Assembly: GCF_004799515.1 (NCBI RefSeq)
Contig: NZ_SSMX01000053.1
Coordinates: 105,080 to 169,079 of the forward strand
Length of the DNA: 64,000 bases
Direction of reading: 5' to 3'
From: Phenylobacterium sp.
Lineage (GTDB): Bacteria; Pseudomonadota; Alphaproteobacteria; Caulobacterales; Caulobacteraceae
Position 1 is the stretch's first letter; every line of letters starts with the position of its first letter. The notes under the pieces are model-generated. The model was given only the letters and a program-made list of their open reading frames with translations, searched no databases and was not told where the DNA came from. The position numbers were made by a program, and so were the translations under genes. Positions 63,079 to 64,000 of this stretch are shown in pieces.

Positions 63079-63123
63079 GTCCGCGCGCGGCGGGAAACCG
63101 TCGGTCACCGCGCCGGGCGGGCC

Positions 63124-64000
63124 CTATCGACCGGCGCGCGCTTGGCCGATCGCCTGGGCCGCCGCGGCGGCGGACCAGAAGACCCATGGGACCGGTGCGA
63201 CGGGAGACGCAAGGGCGGCCAGCAGCAGCGCCAGCGGCGCCCCGAAGGTCCACGCCATCCAGGCCGCCCGCAGGCGAGGGGCTGGCCGGCCGCGGTCCTG
63301 CCGTCGCGCGAGCCAGATGGTGACGCCCGAGGCGCTGACGAAGGTCAGGGCCGCGCCCAGGACGACGTAGGCGAGGCGCACCGGCAGGCCGCCGAAGAAG
63401 CCGAAATGCAACTGCGCCGCCGCCGAATAGGCCTGCAGCCCGACCGGGCCGGTGACGGAGCGCCCTCGCCCGACCTCCCGGTCCTGAGCGTCGTAGTAGA
63501 CATCCTCCCCGCGCGGGAGCCGGCCGGGCGCCGTGACCTCCACGGTGATCCGCGCGCCCCGCGTGCCGGGCCGCTCGATCCCAAGGTAGTAGAGCCGCGC
63601 GCCCGGGATGACCGCCCTCGCCCGCGTGCTGAGCGCCTCGAGATCGGGCAACGCCATCGGCCGGCCGTCCGCGGGAACTTGCGGCCCGATGACCGGCGCG
63701 TAGACGCGGGCGGTGTCGCCGTGGAAGCCCAGGGTCGCCACCGGCAGGACCAGCAGGCTGGAGAGCCCGAAGACCGCTCCGGTCAGGCTGACCACGAGAT
63801 GGAACGGCAGGCCCCAGACGCTGAGCCGATTGTGCAGCTCGGCTTCCCGCAGGCGCGGCGAACCGTCCAGGCGCAGGCGGAAGGCGTCGCGGAAGATCCG
63901 CGGGTGCGACAGCACGCCGGAGAGGATCAGCGCCAGCAGCGCCGCGCCGGACAGGCCCACGATCAGTGAGCCCCAACGCGCCGGAGCGGTCAGCGTCATG
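63124..64000 (-). CDS. PepSY-associated membrane protein, C-terminal part
   Basis: The visible ~291 residues carry several membrane helices: SLIVGLSGAALLALILSGVLSH, HLVVSLTGAVFGLSSLLVLPV, LPVRLAYVVLGAALTFVSASGVTIWLA and a last pair near WMAWTFGAPLALLLAALAS. FRDAFRLRLDGSPRLREAELHNRLS and the LHF histidine match PepSY_TM proteins of siderophore-reductase type. The first helix and periplasmic domain normally precede this, so the ATG at 63999 is probably internal and the gene continues beyond the window. Confidence 0.8.
   Translation of the reverse strand, partial: MTLTAPARWGSLIVGLSGAALLALILSGVLSHPRIFRDAFRLRLDGSPRLREAELHNRLSVWGLPFHLVVSLTGAVFGLSSLLVLPVATLGFHGDTARVYAPVIGPQVPADGRPMALPDLEALSTRARAVIPGARLYYLGIERPGTRGARITVEVTAPGRLPRGEDVYYDAQDREVGRGRSVTGPVGLQAYSAAAQLHFGFFGGLPVRLAYVVLGAALTFVSASGVTIWLARRQDRGRPAPRLRAAWMAWTFGAPLALLLAALASPVAPVPWVFWSAAAAAQAIGQARAGR

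Noticed and set aside
1..64000. CRISPR arrays, complete insertion sequences and prophage genes
   Set aside because: No regularly spaced repeats, transposase motifs or phage structural genes were seen.

Overview
This is a high-GC window from an alphaproteobacterium. Gene content (NodT-type efflux lipoproteins, several isoquinoline-oxidoreductase-like enzymes, a TPR/SPINDLY glycosyltransferase, Tat signals, many GTG starts) fits Caulobacterales such as Phenylobacterium or Caulobacter. That placement is inference; there is no rRNA or core marker here. Most genes are packed into operons with ATGA or GTGA start/stop overlaps.

Left third (1-30.2 kb): a selenium-molybdenum island. It opens with the 3' part of a formate dehydrogenase-N/O catalytic subunit, followed by its Fe-S subunit, cytochrome b subunit, fdhE, selA, selB and a complete selenocysteine tRNA (7285-7380, anticodon UCA). 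Convergent to it lies a Tat-exported sulfite-oxidase-fold molybdoenzyme with a cytochrome b partner. Next come modE, xdhC and a mocA-like cytidylyltransferase (MCD cofactor maturation), an iorAB enzyme, moaD-moaE-moaB-moaC-moeA, the modABC molybdate transporter, an iron-uptake pair (piuC-like hydroxylase and TonB receptor), a TPR/GT41 glycosyltransferase, moaA and a paoABC-type aldehyde oxidoreductase. The paoC gene is frameshifted. A second iorAB pair follows (30.4-33.1 kb). Three xanthine-oxidase-family enzymes therefore sit beside the genes that supply molybdate, molybdopterin and probably the cytosine-dinucleotide form of the cofactor.

Middle (33.1-46 kb): an accessory region. It holds two related secreted proteins of unknown function (33684-34766 and 44928-46037), a redoxin, an acyl-CoA synthetase, an amidase, small membrane proteins and a stretch of gene decay at 41.2-44.7 kb. 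The decay includes a frameshifted membrane protein, a Tat/hydrolase remnant, a truncated small gene, a lutA-like gene that has lost its natural end, and an acetoacetate-decarboxylase-like gene with two compensating frameshifts.

Right part (46.2-64 kb): efflux. An EmrA-EmrB-NodT tripartite operon is convergent with a TetR gene. The TetR gene has a paired operator-like palindrome and is divergent from an isochorismatase-family gene and an AbrB-type membrane protein interrupted by an in-frame TGA. Then an adaptor-RND-outer membrane operon converges on a second RND-adaptor operon in opposite orientation, so two pumps flank one outer-membrane gene. A PepSY membrane protein runs off the right edge.

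No CRISPR array, intact insertion sequence or prophage was seen. The strongest unusual signals are the compact sel/fdh unit ending in selC, the Mo/Se island as a whole, the paired secreted family, the symmetric RND locus, two good palindromic operators and the set of interrupted genes.
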